Of a stretch of DNA of 64,000 bases, positions 1 to 8,055 are shown one piece after another. Made by a program: the position numbers and the translations under genes. Source of the stretch: Nitratireductor pacificus pht-3B (lineage in GTDB: Bacteria > Pseudomonadota > Alphaproteobacteria > Rhizobiales > Rhizobiaceae); assembly GCF_000300335.1 (NCBI RefSeq), contig NZ_AMRM01000024.1, positions 1 to 64,000 on the forward strand, read 5' to 3'. The notes beneath the pieces were generated by a model. The model was not told the DNA's origin, did no database searches, and was given only the letters and a program-made list of their open reading frames with translations. Positions within the stretch are counted from its first letter, which is position 1; each line of letters opens with the position of its first letter.

Positions 1-1
1 G

Positions 2-835
2 CTCGCAGCCGCGCTGGCGCTCGGCACGCTGCCGCCCGACGCGGCGCACGCCCAGAACGAGCAGCCCCAGGACGAGCGCTCAAGCGAAGCCGCCGCCATC
101 GAGGCCATCTCGAAGACGCGGATGGCCTATGTCATCACCGGCCTCGCCGCGCTCGACGCGACGAGCCGCGCCGGCATGGCCGGCCTGTCGCGGTTTCTCG
201 CCGAGAAGACGGCGCTGGAACCGGGGGAACCGGCCGGCGTCAACATCGCCACCGACGAGCTGGCCTTCTATCCCCTGATCTACTGGCCTGTCGATCCCGC
301 CGCCGCCATGCCCTCGGAGGAGGCCATCGCGCGCATCGACGCCTACATGCAATCGGGCGGGACGGTGCTGTTCGACACGCGCGACCAGTATTCGGCCGGC
401 TTCGGCGCAGAGGCGGCCAGCCCGTCGACGCTGCGCCTGCGCGAAATCCTCTCCGGCCTCAACGTGCCGCCGCTGGAGCCGGTGCCGGAGGACCATGTCC
501 TCACCAAATCCTTCTTCATCCTGCCGGAATTTCCCGGCCGCTACCGCGGCAGCCCGCTCTGGGTGGAAGCCTCGCTCAATGCGCCTGTGCGCACGGACCG
601 GCCGGTCCGGGTGGGCGACGGCGTGACGCCGATCATGATCACCGGCAACGACCTCGCCGGCGCCTGGGCGATCGACGAGGGCGGCCAGCCGCTGCTGCCG
701 ACCGTGCCCAACGACCCGCTGCAGCGCCTCTATGCGATGCGCGCCGGGGTCAACATCGTCATGTACATGCTGACCGGCAACTACAAATCCGACCAGGTTC
801 ACGTGCCGATCCTGCTCGAACGGCTGGGGCAGTAG
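2..835 (+). CDS. DUF4159 domain protein, C-terminal part (BatA/DUF4159 family), truncated by window edge
   Basis: The frame is open to the left edge, so this is the 3' part of a longer gene (about 277 codons visible). It opens with a hydrophobic alanine/leucine-rich segment ending near residue 17, probably a membrane helix. A periplasmic-side domain follows with features I associate with DUF4159: FYPLIYWPVD, GGTVLFDTRDQ, a VLTKSFF stretch, and NIVMYMLTGNYKSDQVH near the end. Full-length family members carry an N-terminal BatA (aerotolerance-like) domain and are encoded after a MoxR ATPase and a DUF58 protein; those would lie upstream, out of view. The next gene is its usual partner. The exact function of the family is not established. 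An internal ATG at 122 is not the real start. Confidence 0.85.
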   Translation, partial: LAAALALGTLPPDAAHAQNEQPQDERSSEAAAIEAISKTRMAYVITGLAALDATSRAGMAGLSRFLAEKTALEPGEPAGVNIATDELAFYPLIYWPVDPAAAMPSEEAIARIDAYMQSGGTVLFDTRDQYSAGFGAEAASPSTLRLREILSGLNVPPLEPVPEDHVLTKSFFILPEFPGRYRGSPLWVEASLNAPVRTDRPVRVGDGVTPIMITGNDLAGAWAIDEGGQPLLPTVPNDPLQRLYAMRAGVNIVMYMLTGNYKSDQVHVPILLERLGQ

Positions 836-866
836 GGGATGGTTCGGCTGGATACGCTCTTCGATA

Positions 867-1020
867 CCCCCCTCTGGCCTGCCGGCCATCTCCCCCTCAG
901 GGGGGGAGATCAGACGGCCGGACGGGTTTCGCCAATCGCCAGCGCTGCAGAAGAAGCGCTGCATCGAGGACAGCCGATCTCCCCCCCTGAGGGGGAGATG
1001 GCCGGCAGGCCAGAGGGGGG
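867..1020. repeat. Long inverted repeat (palindromic intergenic element, CCTGCCGG type)
   Basis: Two arms of about 45 bases (867-911 and 975-1020) are near-perfect reverse complements, built around CCTCTGGCCTGCCGGCCATC and a CCCCCTCAGGGGGG core, with about 63 bases between them. It fills most of the gap between the two membrane-protein genes. The same design occurs at 41031-41181, so it is a dispersed family rather than a local accident. As RNA it would form a very stable hairpin; a role as processing site or attenuator is inference only. Confidence 0.85.
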
Positions 1021-1068
1021 TAGGCGAAGGGGCACCGTCCCCGACGAAGCTCTCCCGGGAGCCATCCC

Positions 1069-3129
1069 ATGAACTGGTCGCTGAGCTTCGAGCCCTTCTT
1101 CTCCTGGCCTATCCTGGCGGCGCTGCTGATCCCCGTGGCACTGCTGGCACTCGCGGGCCTGTGGACCGGCCAGCGCGGCGCGTGGCTGAGGCTGGCGGCG
1201 CTGGCGGCGCTCGGCGCGGCGCTGGCCAACCCCGTGCTGCTCGACGAGGAGCGCGAGCCGCTGAAAAGCGTCGTCGCCGTCGTGGTGGACGAAAGCCAGA
1301 GCCAGACCATCATCGGCGAGCGGGCCGAGACGACGGCGGAAGCCGCCGCCGAGATCGAGGCGCGGCTCGCCCGCTTCAACGATTTCGAGACCCGCGTGGT
1401 GAAGACCGGGCGCGCCTCGTCGGCGGCCGAGAACGCCGAGACGCGCCTGTTCGACGCGCTCGACGGCGCGCTGCGTGACGTCCCGCCCTCGCGGGTCGCC
1501 GGCGCGGTGCTCATCACCGACGGTCAGGTGCATGACGTGCCCGACAATGCGGCGGCGCTCGGCGCGCCGATCCACGGGCTGATCACCGGCCGCGCCGACG
1601 AGCACGACCGCCGCATCCGTTTCGAGCGGGCGCCGCGCTTCGGCATTGTCGGCAAGCCGCTGGAGCTGACCTACCGCGTGCTGGCCACCGGCGACCAGAA
1701 CGGCATGGTGGACGTCCGCGTGATCATCAACGGCGAGGAACTGTTCATCGACCAGGCGCTGATCGGCCGCGAGACGCCGCTGGAGATCGACGTTCCGAAC
1801 GCCGGGCGCAACATCATCGAACTGGCCATCGACCCCGTCGAGGACGAACTGACCGACATCAACAACAGGGCCGTCGCGCTGGTCGACGGCATCCGCGAGA
1901 ACCTGCGGGTGCTTCTGGTCTCCGGCGAACCGCATTCGGGCGAGCGCACCTGGCGCAACCTGCTCAAATCCGACGCATCGGTCGACCTGGTGCATTTCAC
2001 CATCCTGCGGCCGCCGGAGAAGCAGGACGGCACGCCAATCAACGAATTGTCGCTGATCGCCTTCCCGACGCGCGAGCTGTTCGTCGAGAAGATCGACGAT
2101 TTCGATCTGATCATCTTCGACCGCTACCAGCATCGCGACGTGCTGCCGATCCTCTATTACGACTACATCGCCGAATATGTGGAGAATGGCGGCGCGCTAC
2201 TGATTGCCGCCGGCCCCGAATTCGCTGGCAACCAGTCGATCGCCCGCACGCCGCTGATCGCCGCCCTGCCGGCCCTGCCGAACGGCGAGGTGGTGGAACA
2301 GGGATTTTACCCGCGCCTGACCGAGACCGGCGAGCGCCATCCGGTGACGCGCGGGCTGGAGGGCGCAGAGTCCGACCCGCCGCAATGGAGCCGCTGGTTC
2401 CGCCTGATCGGCATCGACCGGCCGGACGGCCAGGTGGTGATGCAGGGCGCCGGGGAACAGCCGCTGCTGATCCTCAACCGCAAGGGCGAGGGCCGCGTCG
2501 GCATGTTCCTGTCCGACCAGGGCTGGCTGTGGGCGCGCGGCTTCGAGGGCGGCGGCCCGCATGTGGCGCTCTACCGGCGCATCGCCCACTGGCTGATGAA
2601 GGAACCGGAGCTGGAGGAGGAACGGCTCTCGGCGGCCGGACGCGGCATGCGGCTGGAGATCACCCGCCAGACCATGGCCGAGGAGGCCCCGCCGGCCGAG
2701 ATCACCACGCCCTCGGGCGGGACGCTGTCGGCGACGCTCGGGCCCGCCGGGCCGGGCCGCTTCTCCGCCAGCCTCGACACCGGCGAGATCGGCATCTACC
2801 GCATCGCCAATGGCGACCTCACGACGCTGGCGCATGTCGGCCCGGTCAACGCGCCCGAGTTCGGCGACATGGTCTCGACCGGGGAAAAGCTGGCGCCGGC
2901 GGCCGACGCCACGGGCGGCTCGGTGCGGCGGCTCGCCGAGGGAGATCTGCCCAACATCGTGCCGGTGCGGCGCGCCGGCAGCGCCTCGGGCAATGACTGG
3001 ATCGGCCTCAGGACCACCAATGACAGCGTGCTGAAAGCGGTGCGCCGGGTGCCGGTCTTCACCGGCCTTCTGGCGCTCGCCCTGCTGCTCTTCGCCTTCG
3101 GGGCGATGTGGTACCGCGAGGGGCGGTAA
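1069..3129 (+). CDS. Large membrane protein with VWA-like and glutamine-amidotransferase-like regions
   Basis: A 686-residue protein. Two N-terminal membrane helices (about 15-32 and 40-58) are followed by a VWA-like stretch beginning VVAVVVDESQSQ. A second alpha/beta region (LRVLLVSGEP near 280, NGGALLIAAGPEF near 372) resembles the glutamine-amidotransferase-like fold, and a last helix lies at about 662-681. This architecture accompanies DUF4159/BatA proteins in alphaproteobacterial MoxR loci, matching the gene upstream. No complete metal-adhesion motif or amidotransferase nucleophile was recognised, so a scaffold or sensing role is more likely than catalysis (inference). The 233-base gap to its partner is filled by an inverted repeat. 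Confidence 0.8.
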   Translation: MNWSLSFEPFFSWPILAALLIPVALLALAGLWTGQRGAWLRLAALAALGAALANPVLLDEEREPLKSVVAVVVDESQSQTIIGERAETTAEAAAEIEARLARFNDFETRVVKTGRASSAAENAETRLFDALDGALRDVPPSRVAGAVLITDGQVHDVPDNAAALGAPIHGLITGRADEHDRRIRFERAPRFGIVGKPLELTYRVLATGDQNGMVDVRVIINGEELFIDQALIGRETPLEIDVPNAGRNIIELAIDPVEDELTDINNRAVALVDGIRENLRVLLVSGEPHSGERTWRNLLKSDASVDLVHFTILRPPEKQDGTPINELSLIAFPTRELFVEKIDDFDLIIFDRYQHRDVLPILYYDYIAEYVENGGALLIAAGPEFAGNQSIARTPLIAALPALPNGEVVEQGFYPRLTETGERHPVTRGLEGAESDPPQWSRWFRLIGIDRPDGQVVMQGAGEQPLLILNRKGEGRVGMFLSDQGWLWARGFEGGGPHVALYRRIAHWLMKEPELEEERLSAAGRGMRLEITRQTMAEEAPPAEITTPSGGTLSATLGPAGPGRFSASLDTGEIGIYRIANGDLTTLAHVGPVNAPEFGDMVSTGEKLAPAADATGGSVRRLAEGDLPNIVPVRRAGSASGNDWIGLRTTNDSVLKAVRRVPVFTGLLALALLLFAFGAMWYREGR

Positions 3130-3147
3130 AGCACGACCCGGTTTTCG

Positions 3148-3708
3148 TCAGGAGGAAAGGGCCGCCGCTGCGGGAGTGGACGTTGAACCGGTTTCCGTCA
3201 GTGCGGCATGCGTGACCGTGCCGCGCAGCGCGGCGACGGTACCCTCGCGCAGTTCCGCCGCCAGCAGCCGGTTCGGATCGACCGGGCGCGGCATGGACAT
3301 CTGGCCCTGGGGAATTTTCTGGAAGCCGAGCGGCCCGTAATAGGGCGCGTCGCCGACCAGAACGACCGCGCCGGCGCCCGCCTCCCGCGCGGCATCGACG
3401 GCGATCGCGACCAGCCTGCGGCCGATGCCCCTGTTCTTGTAGGCGGGGCGCACCGCGAGCGGCCCGAGCAGCAGCGCCCTGCCCTCTCCGGCGGCGATCC
3501 ATGTCATCCGCACGGAGCCGATCACCGCATCGCCGCAGACGGCGACGAAGGACAGCGCGCGCTCATGCGGCCCGCCCTCGCGAATCTTGTAGGCGGCGCG
3601 CGCGAAACGGCCGGGTCCGAAGGCTTCTTCGTTGATGTGGTCGATTTCAGCGTCGTGCGCCGGGGTTTCCGGCAGGTATTGGACGTCGGCAGAGGACATG
3701 ATGTGCAT
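3148..3708 (-). CDS. GNAT family N-acetyltransferase
   Basis: 186 residues with the GNAT core: a FVAVCGDAVIGSVRM strand region, then motif A, LGPLAVRPAYKNRGIGRRL (about 80-98), which carries the R-G-I-G acetyl-CoA pyrophosphate loop. YYGPLGF later corresponds to the conserved tyrosine region of motif B. It most resembles the YhbS-like subgroup of small cytosolic acetyltransferases; the substrate cannot be predicted. Two start codons lie three residues apart (3708 and 3699); neither has a strong ribosome-binding site, so the longer form is given. It converges with the membrane-protein gene ending at 3129. Confidence 0.85.
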   Translation of the reverse strand: MHIMSSADVQYLPETPAHDAEIDHINEEAFGPGRFARAAYKIREGGPHERALSFVAVCGDAVIGSVRMTWIAAGEGRALLLGPLAVRPAYKNRGIGRRLVAIAVDAAREAGAGAVVLVGDAPYYGPLGFQKIPQGQMSMPRPVDPNRLLAAELREGTVAALRGTVTHAALTETGSTSTPAAAALSS

Positions 3709-3973
3709 TCCGGTGGTGTCGAAAGGTGAGCAGCGGCATGAAACCGCCCGCGCCCCAAGCCAGGGGCCTTCAGTCCTTTCGTCGTCGCTCCACCCGGAAC
3801 CGGATCATGATGCACGTCTCCACTTTGCGGCATTGTCGCTAGCAGCAAAAAACGGTTCCGTCCACCTCAAGATCAAGCGGCAGGCGAAATTGTCGACGGT
3901 GCGTTCACAGAAGCCGCGGTTGGGTTTTGCTCCCGATTGCCCTACATGCGACGCAAACAAAGGAGATTGCACC

Positions 3974-4963
3974 ATGGGTTTGCTCGTCGACGGGGTCTGG
4001 CACGATCAGGGATACGACACCGCCAAGAGCGGCGGCCGCTTCGAGCGGTCGCAATCGCAGTTCCGCGACTTCGTGACGGCGGACGGCAGGCCCGCCGAGG
4101 GCCGCGAGCGCGGCTTCAAGGCGGAGCCGGGCCGCTATCATCTCTACGTCTCGCTCGCCTGCCCCTGGGCGCACCGCACGCTGATCGTGCGCGCGCTGAA
4201 GAAGCTCGAGGATGCGATCTCCGTCTCGGTGGTGCACCACTTCATGGGCGCCGACGGCTGGACCTTCAGGCGGGGAGAAGGCGGGACCGGCGACAGCCTC
4301 CACGGCTTCGACTTCATGCGCCAGATCTACACCAAGGCCGACCCGCATTACTCGGGCCGGGTGACGGTGCCGGTCCTGTGGGACAAGAAGACGGAGTCCA
4401 TCGTTTCCAACGAATCCTCCGAGATCATCCGCATGCTCAACAGCGCGTTCGACGCCTGGGGCGACGCCTCGCTCGATCTCTATCCCGCGGCGTTGCGCGC
4501 CGAGATCGACGCGATCAACGACCGCGTCTACAACGACATCAACAACGGCGTCTACAAGGCGGGCTTCGCCACGACGCAGATCGCCTACGAAGAAGCCTTC
4601 ACCGCGCTTTTCGCGGCGCTCGACATGGTCGAGGACCGGCTCTCCAGGCAGCGCTACCTGGCGGGGGAGCGGCTGACGGAGGCCGACTGGCGCCTGTTCA
4701 CCACGCTGGTGCGCTTCGATGCGGTCTATGTCGGGCATTTCAAGTGCAATCTGCGCCGCATCGCCGACTATCCGAACCTGTCGAACTATCTGCGCGAACT
4801 GTATCAGGTCCCGGGCGTGGCGGAGACCGTCGACCTGCCGCACGCCAAGGCCCATTATTACGGCAGCCACAGGAGCATCAATCCGACCGGCGTGGTGCCG
4901 CTGGGGCCGGAGCAGGATCTCAGCGCGCCGCACAACCGGGAGCGGCTGGCGAAGGCTGCGTGA
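3974..4963 (+). CDS. Xi-class glutathione transferase (S-glutathionyl-hydroquinone reductase)
   Basis: 329 residues. The family (PcpF/YqjG/ECM4) uses a catalytic cysteine to reduce glutathionyl-hydroquinones, releasing the hydroquinone. The active-site motif CPWAHR is present with the cysteine at residue 63, followed by a thioredoxin-like half and an all-alpha C-terminal half including TEADWRLFTTLVRFD and a tyrosine-rich NYLRELYQVPGV segment. The start was chosen because AGGAGATTGCACC directly precedes this ATG; the frame is open further upstream but without a comparable ribosome-binding site. Cytosolic detoxification of quinones is the likely role. It is monocistronic and followed by a block of palindromic repeats. 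Confidence 0.9.
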   Translation: MGLLVDGVWHDQGYDTAKSGGRFERSQSQFRDFVTADGRPAEGRERGFKAEPGRYHLYVSLACPWAHRTLIVRALKKLEDAISVSVVHHFMGADGWTFRRGEGGTGDSLHGFDFMRQIYTKADPHYSGRVTVPVLWDKKTESIVSNESSEIIRMLNSAFDAWGDASLDLYPAALRAEIDAINDRVYNDINNGVYKAGFATTQIAYEEAFTALFAALDMVEDRLSRQRYLAGERLTEADWRLFTTLVRFDAVYVGHFKCNLRRIADYPNLSNYLRELYQVPGVAETVDLPHAKAHYYGSHRSINPTGVVPLGPEQDLSAPHNRERLAKAA

Positions 4964-5009
4964 GGCGGCAGAACGCGGCGCGGCGGTGCTTGCCTGATCG
5001 CTGCTTGGA

Positions 5010-5415
5010 CGTTGAAGGATGAAACATCAGCGTCAACGTCCCCTCTCCCCGCAAGCGGGGAGAGGGTAAGGGTGAGGGGCGAGCGCCGGCGCCATCCATC
5101 AGCGTGCTGCAGGCCAATGCCGCGCACGCCCCTCATCCGCCTGCCGGCACCTTCTCCCCGCAGGCGGGGAGAAGGAGGAAGCGGGGCCGTGGTGCTTCAC
5201 CGATCTTCCGCTTGCAGGCTGAAGGATGGAGCATCAACGTCAGCGTCCCCCTCTCCCCGCAAGCGGGGGTCCGAAGGACGGGTCGAGACCCGTGGCTCGA
5301 CCCCGGTCGGGTAAGGGTGAGGGGCGAGCGCCGGCACCATCCATCGGCGTGCCACAGGCCAATGCCGCGCACGCCCCTCATCCGCCTGCCGGCACCTTCT
5401 CCCGCAGGCGGGGAG
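5010..5415. repeat. Tandemly duplicated palindromic repeat block with a nested insertion
   Basis: This 465-base gene-free gap holds two copies of one mosaic unit. Copy 1 starts at about 5014 and copy 2 at about 5221. Each has a CCCTCTCCCCGCAAGCGGGG arm followed by GGGTGAGGGGCG, a CATCCATC spacer, and a CCCCTCATCCGCCTGCCGGC arm. Copy 2 is interrupted right after CAAGCGGGG by about 40 bases of a different palindromic sequence centred on GGGTCGAGACCC. The same arms recur at 39620-39772 and 49137-49275. No coding content is convincing in this stretch. Confidence 0.85.
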
Positions 5416-5428
5416 ACGAAGGAAGCGG

Positions 5429-5881
5429 CTACCACTCGTCGGAGACGGGCGCGCCCTCGAAGATTTCGGCGATGCGCCGGCGGGTGCCGTCGCTGACATC
5501 GACCGGCAGGGCATCAAGCGGAAAGAACCGCGCCTCGGCGATCTCGCGGTCCGGCACATGGGGGCGGGTCTGGCGGAAGTCCGTGATCAGGTAGACCGCG
5601 ACGTGATCGCGCCTGCTCGCCAGCCGGTTGAAATGAAAAGATTTCAGCTCCGGCCTGCCGAGAATCTCGATATTGCCCTCCTCGACGAGTTCGCGCGCCA
5701 GCGCGGCTTCCGTGCTTTCGCCGGGTTCGACCCCGCCGCCCGGAAAATGCCAGCCCTTCACATAGGTGTGGCGCACCAGGAAGACGGAACCGGCGGCGCG
5801 GTCGTACACGACGCCGCGCATGCCGAGCGTCATCGGACGGCTGAGGCGGAACCAGAAATGGAACAGCCGGGCGCGGATCAT
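5429..5881 (-). CDS. NUDIX hydrolase
   Basis: 150 residues. NUDIX proteins hydrolyse nucleoside diphosphates linked to another moiety using a Mg-binding Nudix box. Here the box lies at about 49-71 (GGVEPGE, then RELVEEGNI): G49, E55, R63-E64 and E67-E68 are in register. The final glycine of the consensus (EExG) is replaced by asparagine at residue 70. The WHFPGGG lead-in is typical. The N-terminal basic, aromatic segment (FHFWFRLSRP) suggests membrane proximity but not a clear helix. The substrate is unknown. It diverges from the phosphoesterase gene at 5935. Confidence 0.85.
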   Translation of the reverse strand: MIRARLFHFWFRLSRPMTLGMRGVVYDRAAGSVFLVRHTYVKGWHFPGGGVEPGESTEAALARELVEEGNIEILGRPELKSFHFNRLASRRDHVAVYLITDFRQTRPHVPDREIAEARFFPLDALPVDVSDGTRRRIAEIFEGAPVSDEW

Positions 5882-5934
5882 GCCTCTGTTCCTTCGGGCT
5901 GGTCAGCCCGGTTTGCCTGTTCTAAACACGGCAT

Positions 5935-6849
5935 ATGTTTCGGCTCGCGCATTTTTCCGACATCCATCTGGGACCCCTCCCCGCCATAAGCTATCGCGAA
6001 CTCGCCTCCAAGCGCATTACCGGATACATCAACTGGAAGCGCAACCGCAGGCTCAATCTCGATCACGGCGTGATCGACAGGATCACCGACGACATGCTGG
6101 CGGCCGATCCCGACCACATCGCGCTGACGGGGGATCTCGTCAACCTGGCGCTCGACAAGGAAATCGAGAGGGCGGCGCTCTGGCTCGAGGATCTCGGCCC
6201 GGCGGACGCCGTGTCGGTGGTGCCGGGCAATCACGACGCCTATGTGCCGGGCGCGCTGGCCCGCGCCTGCCGCGCCTGGAAACCCTACATGACCGGCGAT
6301 GGCGGCGAAGCATCGAGGGTCGGGTTTCCTTATCTGCGGGTGCGTGGCCAGGTGGCGATCATCGGCGTGTCCTCGGCGCGGGCGACCGCCCCCTTCATGG
6401 CGAGCGGCCATTTCTCCGCGTCGCAGGCCAAGAGGCTTGCGGCGATCCTCGACGCCACCGGGCGGGACGGACTTTTCCGGGTCGTGATGATCCATCACCC
6501 GCCGGTGCGCGGCGCCACCCACACCGCCAAGCGCCTCTACGGCATCGGGCGGTTCCAGAAGCTGATTCGCAGGCACGGCGCGGAACTTGTGCTGCACGGG
6601 CACACGCACAAGCCGACCGTCCACCGCATCGCCGGATCGGAGGGAACGTCCGTCCCCGTGGTCGGCGTCTCGGCGGCCGGACAGGCGCATGGCGGCGCCA
6701 AGCCCGCGGCCCACTACAATCTGTTCGATATCGACGGCGGATCGGGCCAGTGGAGGATCCGCTTCTCCCGGCGCGGCATCACCGACGGGAACGGGACGGT
6801 CGGCGAGGTCTCGGGCGCGCTGCTGACCGACGAGGCGCAGGCGGGCTGA
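5935..6849 (+). CDS. Calcineurin-like metallophosphoesterase
   Basis: 304 residues with the full metal-binding signature of the superfamily: SDIHLG near residues 8-13, LTGDLVN, PGNHDAY, IHHPP and LHGHTHKP. These supply the Asp, His and Asn ligands of the dinuclear centre. No signal peptide or membrane helix, so it is cytosolic. The relatives I recognise are cyclic-nucleotide phosphodiesterase-like (CpdA/ICC type) proteins, but many act on other phosphoesters, so the substrate is open. A repeat-derived hairpin just downstream (6853-6891) followed by a T-rich stretch may end its transcript. Confidence 0.85.
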   Translation: MFRLAHFSDIHLGPLPAISYRELASKRITGYINWKRNRRLNLDHGVIDRITDDMLAADPDHIALTGDLVNLALDKEIERAALWLEDLGPADAVSVVPGNHDAYVPGALARACRAWKPYMTGDGGEASRVGFPYLRVRGQVAIIGVSSARATAPFMASGHFSASQAKRLAAILDATGRDGLFRVVMIHHPPVRGATHTAKRLYGIGRFQKLIRRHGAELVLHGHTHKPTVHRIAGSEGTSVPVVGVSAAGQAHGGAKPAAHYNLFDIDGGSGQWRIRFSRRGITDGNGTVGEVSGALLTDEAQAG

Positions 6850-6852
6850 GCT

Positions 6853-6891
6853 AGAGCGCCGTGCGTCCATTTGGACGCACAAGGACGCTCT
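6853..6891. repeat. Palindromic repeat (GTGCGTCC...GGACGCAC type), possible terminator
   Basis: Nested palindrome: outer AGAGCG/CGCTCT ends, inner GTGCGTCC-ATTT-GGACGCAC stem of eight base pairs, followed by TATCTATTTGTTTTTT. Related copies at about 7918-7942, 33117-33150 and 58715-58753 show it is a dispersed family. Its position after the phosphoesterase stop codon and before a T-run would suit transcription termination. Confidence 0.75.
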
Positions 6892-6899
6892 ATCTATTT

Positions 6900-6956
6900 G
6901 TTTTTTCTGCATTTATGCGGACATCAGGTGATTCCACCTGATTGCAAAATGCTATA
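6900..6956. repeat. Dispersed intergenic repeat, GCGGACATCAGGTG...CACCTGA...GCTATAG type (copy 1)
   Basis: About 57 bases containing TTTTTCTGCATT, GCGGACATCAGGTG, the inverted CACCTGA and a GCTATAG end. Two further copies are at 35633-35690 and 44440-44492. Here it lies between two convergent genes and ends a few bases from the stop codon of the small membrane protein. Confidence 0.8.
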
Positions 6957-6961
6957 GGCCC

Positions 6962-7177
6962 TCAGGAGGCGCGGATGCGTCTCCAGGCAACGATGCCAAG
7001 GCCGAGTGCGCCGCAGGTGGCACCCAGAACGGTGGAAATCGCGCCAATCGCAATCAGCGCAAAAGGCTCGTGCAGCATTCCGTCGGGATCGACGGAACTG
7101 CCGATCCAGCCCGCCGCGATCAGGCAGAAGACGCCGACCGCCAGCAGGCAAAGCCCGCAAAAGAAGAAGAACTTCAT
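6962..7177 (-). CDS. Small two-helix membrane protein, unknown function
   Basis: 71 residues from the ATG at 7177 (a TTG five codons upstream is possible but unsupported). Two hydrophobic helices: about 3-23 (FFFFCGLCLLAVGVFCLIAAG) and about 40-62 (LIAIGAISTVLGATCGALG), with a short polar SSVDPDGM loop between and a basic end (WRRIRAS). No recognisable family or enzyme motif. Codon use matches its neighbours, which argues for a real gene, but no ribosome-binding site is clear. Confidence 0.6.
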   Translation of the reverse strand: MKFFFFCGLCLLAVGVFCLIAAGWIGSSVDPDGMLHEPFALIAIGAISTVLGATCGALGLGIVAWRRIRAS

Positions 7178-7283
7178 CTGGTACACTCGCAAATCAGCCC
7201 CTTCACCGACAGGAAAGCCGATAAAGCCGCCGAGATTTTGTCAGGCTCGGGATTCCGGTCTCCCGCCGCCCCGCGACGGTGCC

Positions 7284-7892
7284 TCAGAAGCGCGAGAGCA
7301 GCGTCTCAAGCTCGGGGAAACGGTCCCACATGGCGATGGCGACCACCGCCACGCCGAAGACACCGCCGAGCAGCACCAGGCCCAATCCGCTGAAGAAGGC
7401 GCCCCAGGCGCTTCCGCGCGGCGCCGGCGTTGCGTCCACCTCGGCAGCGGCGGCGCGCGGCAGGATTTCGACATCGCCTTCGACGGCGCGCTGGCGCTCG
7501 ACCATGCGCTCGGCGATGTAGCGCGTCACCTGGTCGGCAACGGGCTTGATGTCGGCGCTTTCGGCGATCACCACCCGGCCGAGGCGCGTATCGCGCAGGA
7601 AGCGGTAGGTGCGGCGGTCGCGCCCCATGACCACATGCGCCACGGCGTCGATCCACAGGCGCGGCTGCTCGCCCGACGAGATGACGAGATCGAAGGCCGG
7701 ATCCTCCTTCGGCACCTCGGCAAAGACCGGCTCCAGCTCCTGCGCCAGCAGTTCGAGCCGCGTGCGGCTCGCCTCGCGCAGTTCCACCACCACGTCCGCG
7801 CGGTCCGCGGCGGCGTTCTTCATCTCGCGCACGGCATCAGAGAGGTTCCGGACATTCGTCACGGATGCGAGGGTCTGACCGGCCTCATTCAT
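7284..7892 (-). CDS. Tail-anchored protein of unknown function with a CtrA box upstream
   Basis: 202 residues from the ATG at 7892, which follows a CAGGAGACC ribosome-binding site. The long cytoplasmic part is charged and helical, with RRTYRFLRDTRLGRVVIAES in the middle. A single membrane helix near the C-terminus (AFFSGLGLVLLGGVFGVAVVAIAMW) leaves about 12 residues outside, so the topology is tail-anchored or N-in/C-out. No family was recognised. Its upstream region holds a perfect CtrA full site (TTAA-N7-TTAA, 7961-7975) at about 70 bases from the start, so it may belong to the cell-cycle regulon (inference). Confidence 0.75.
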   Translation of the reverse strand: MNEAGQTLASVTNVRNLSDAVREMKNAAADRADVVVELREASRTRLELLAQELEPVFAEVPKEDPAFDLVISSGEQPRLWIDAVAHVVMGRDRRTYRFLRDTRLGRVVIAESADIKPVADQVTRYIAERMVERQRAVEGDVEILPRAAAAEVDATPAPRGSAWGAFFSGLGLVLLGGVFGVAVVAIAMWDRFPELETLLSRF

Positions 7893-7960
7893 CTGCGGTC
7901 TCCTGGGCAGTGGATCCCCGTGCGTCCATTCGGACGCACGCGGGACGGCGATCTCTATCG

Positions 7961-7975
7961 TTAATCCATCGTTAA
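7961..7975. promoter_or_regulatory. Perfect CtrA full-site, TTAA-N7-TTAA
   Basis: TTAATCCATCGTTAA matches the consensus box for the cell-cycle regulator CtrA at all eight conserved bases. It lies 69-83 bases upstream of the tail-anchored gene starting at 7892, a usual distance for a promoter site. ctrA itself lies in this window. The alternative target on the other side is the 3' end of a convergent gene, so it can only serve 7892. Confidence 0.6.
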
Positions 7976-8055
7976 CATGGGCCGGGATGAAAATCATCAC
8001 GTTTTGTTCCGCATCGGAAACCGTAGTAAACAAGATAAGTTTACGGCAACAGGGA

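Noticed and set aside
80-3134. Long open frames on the minus strand opposite the DUF4159 and 686-aa genes
   Set aside because: They are arginine/alanine-rich shadows caused by high third-position GC; they have no domains and conflict with clear coding on the plus strand.
3632-3973. 114-codon N-terminal extension of the glutathione transferase
   Set aside because: No homologue-like sequence, no ribosome-binding site, and it overlaps the GNAT gene start; AGGAGATTGC before ATG 3974 fits much better.
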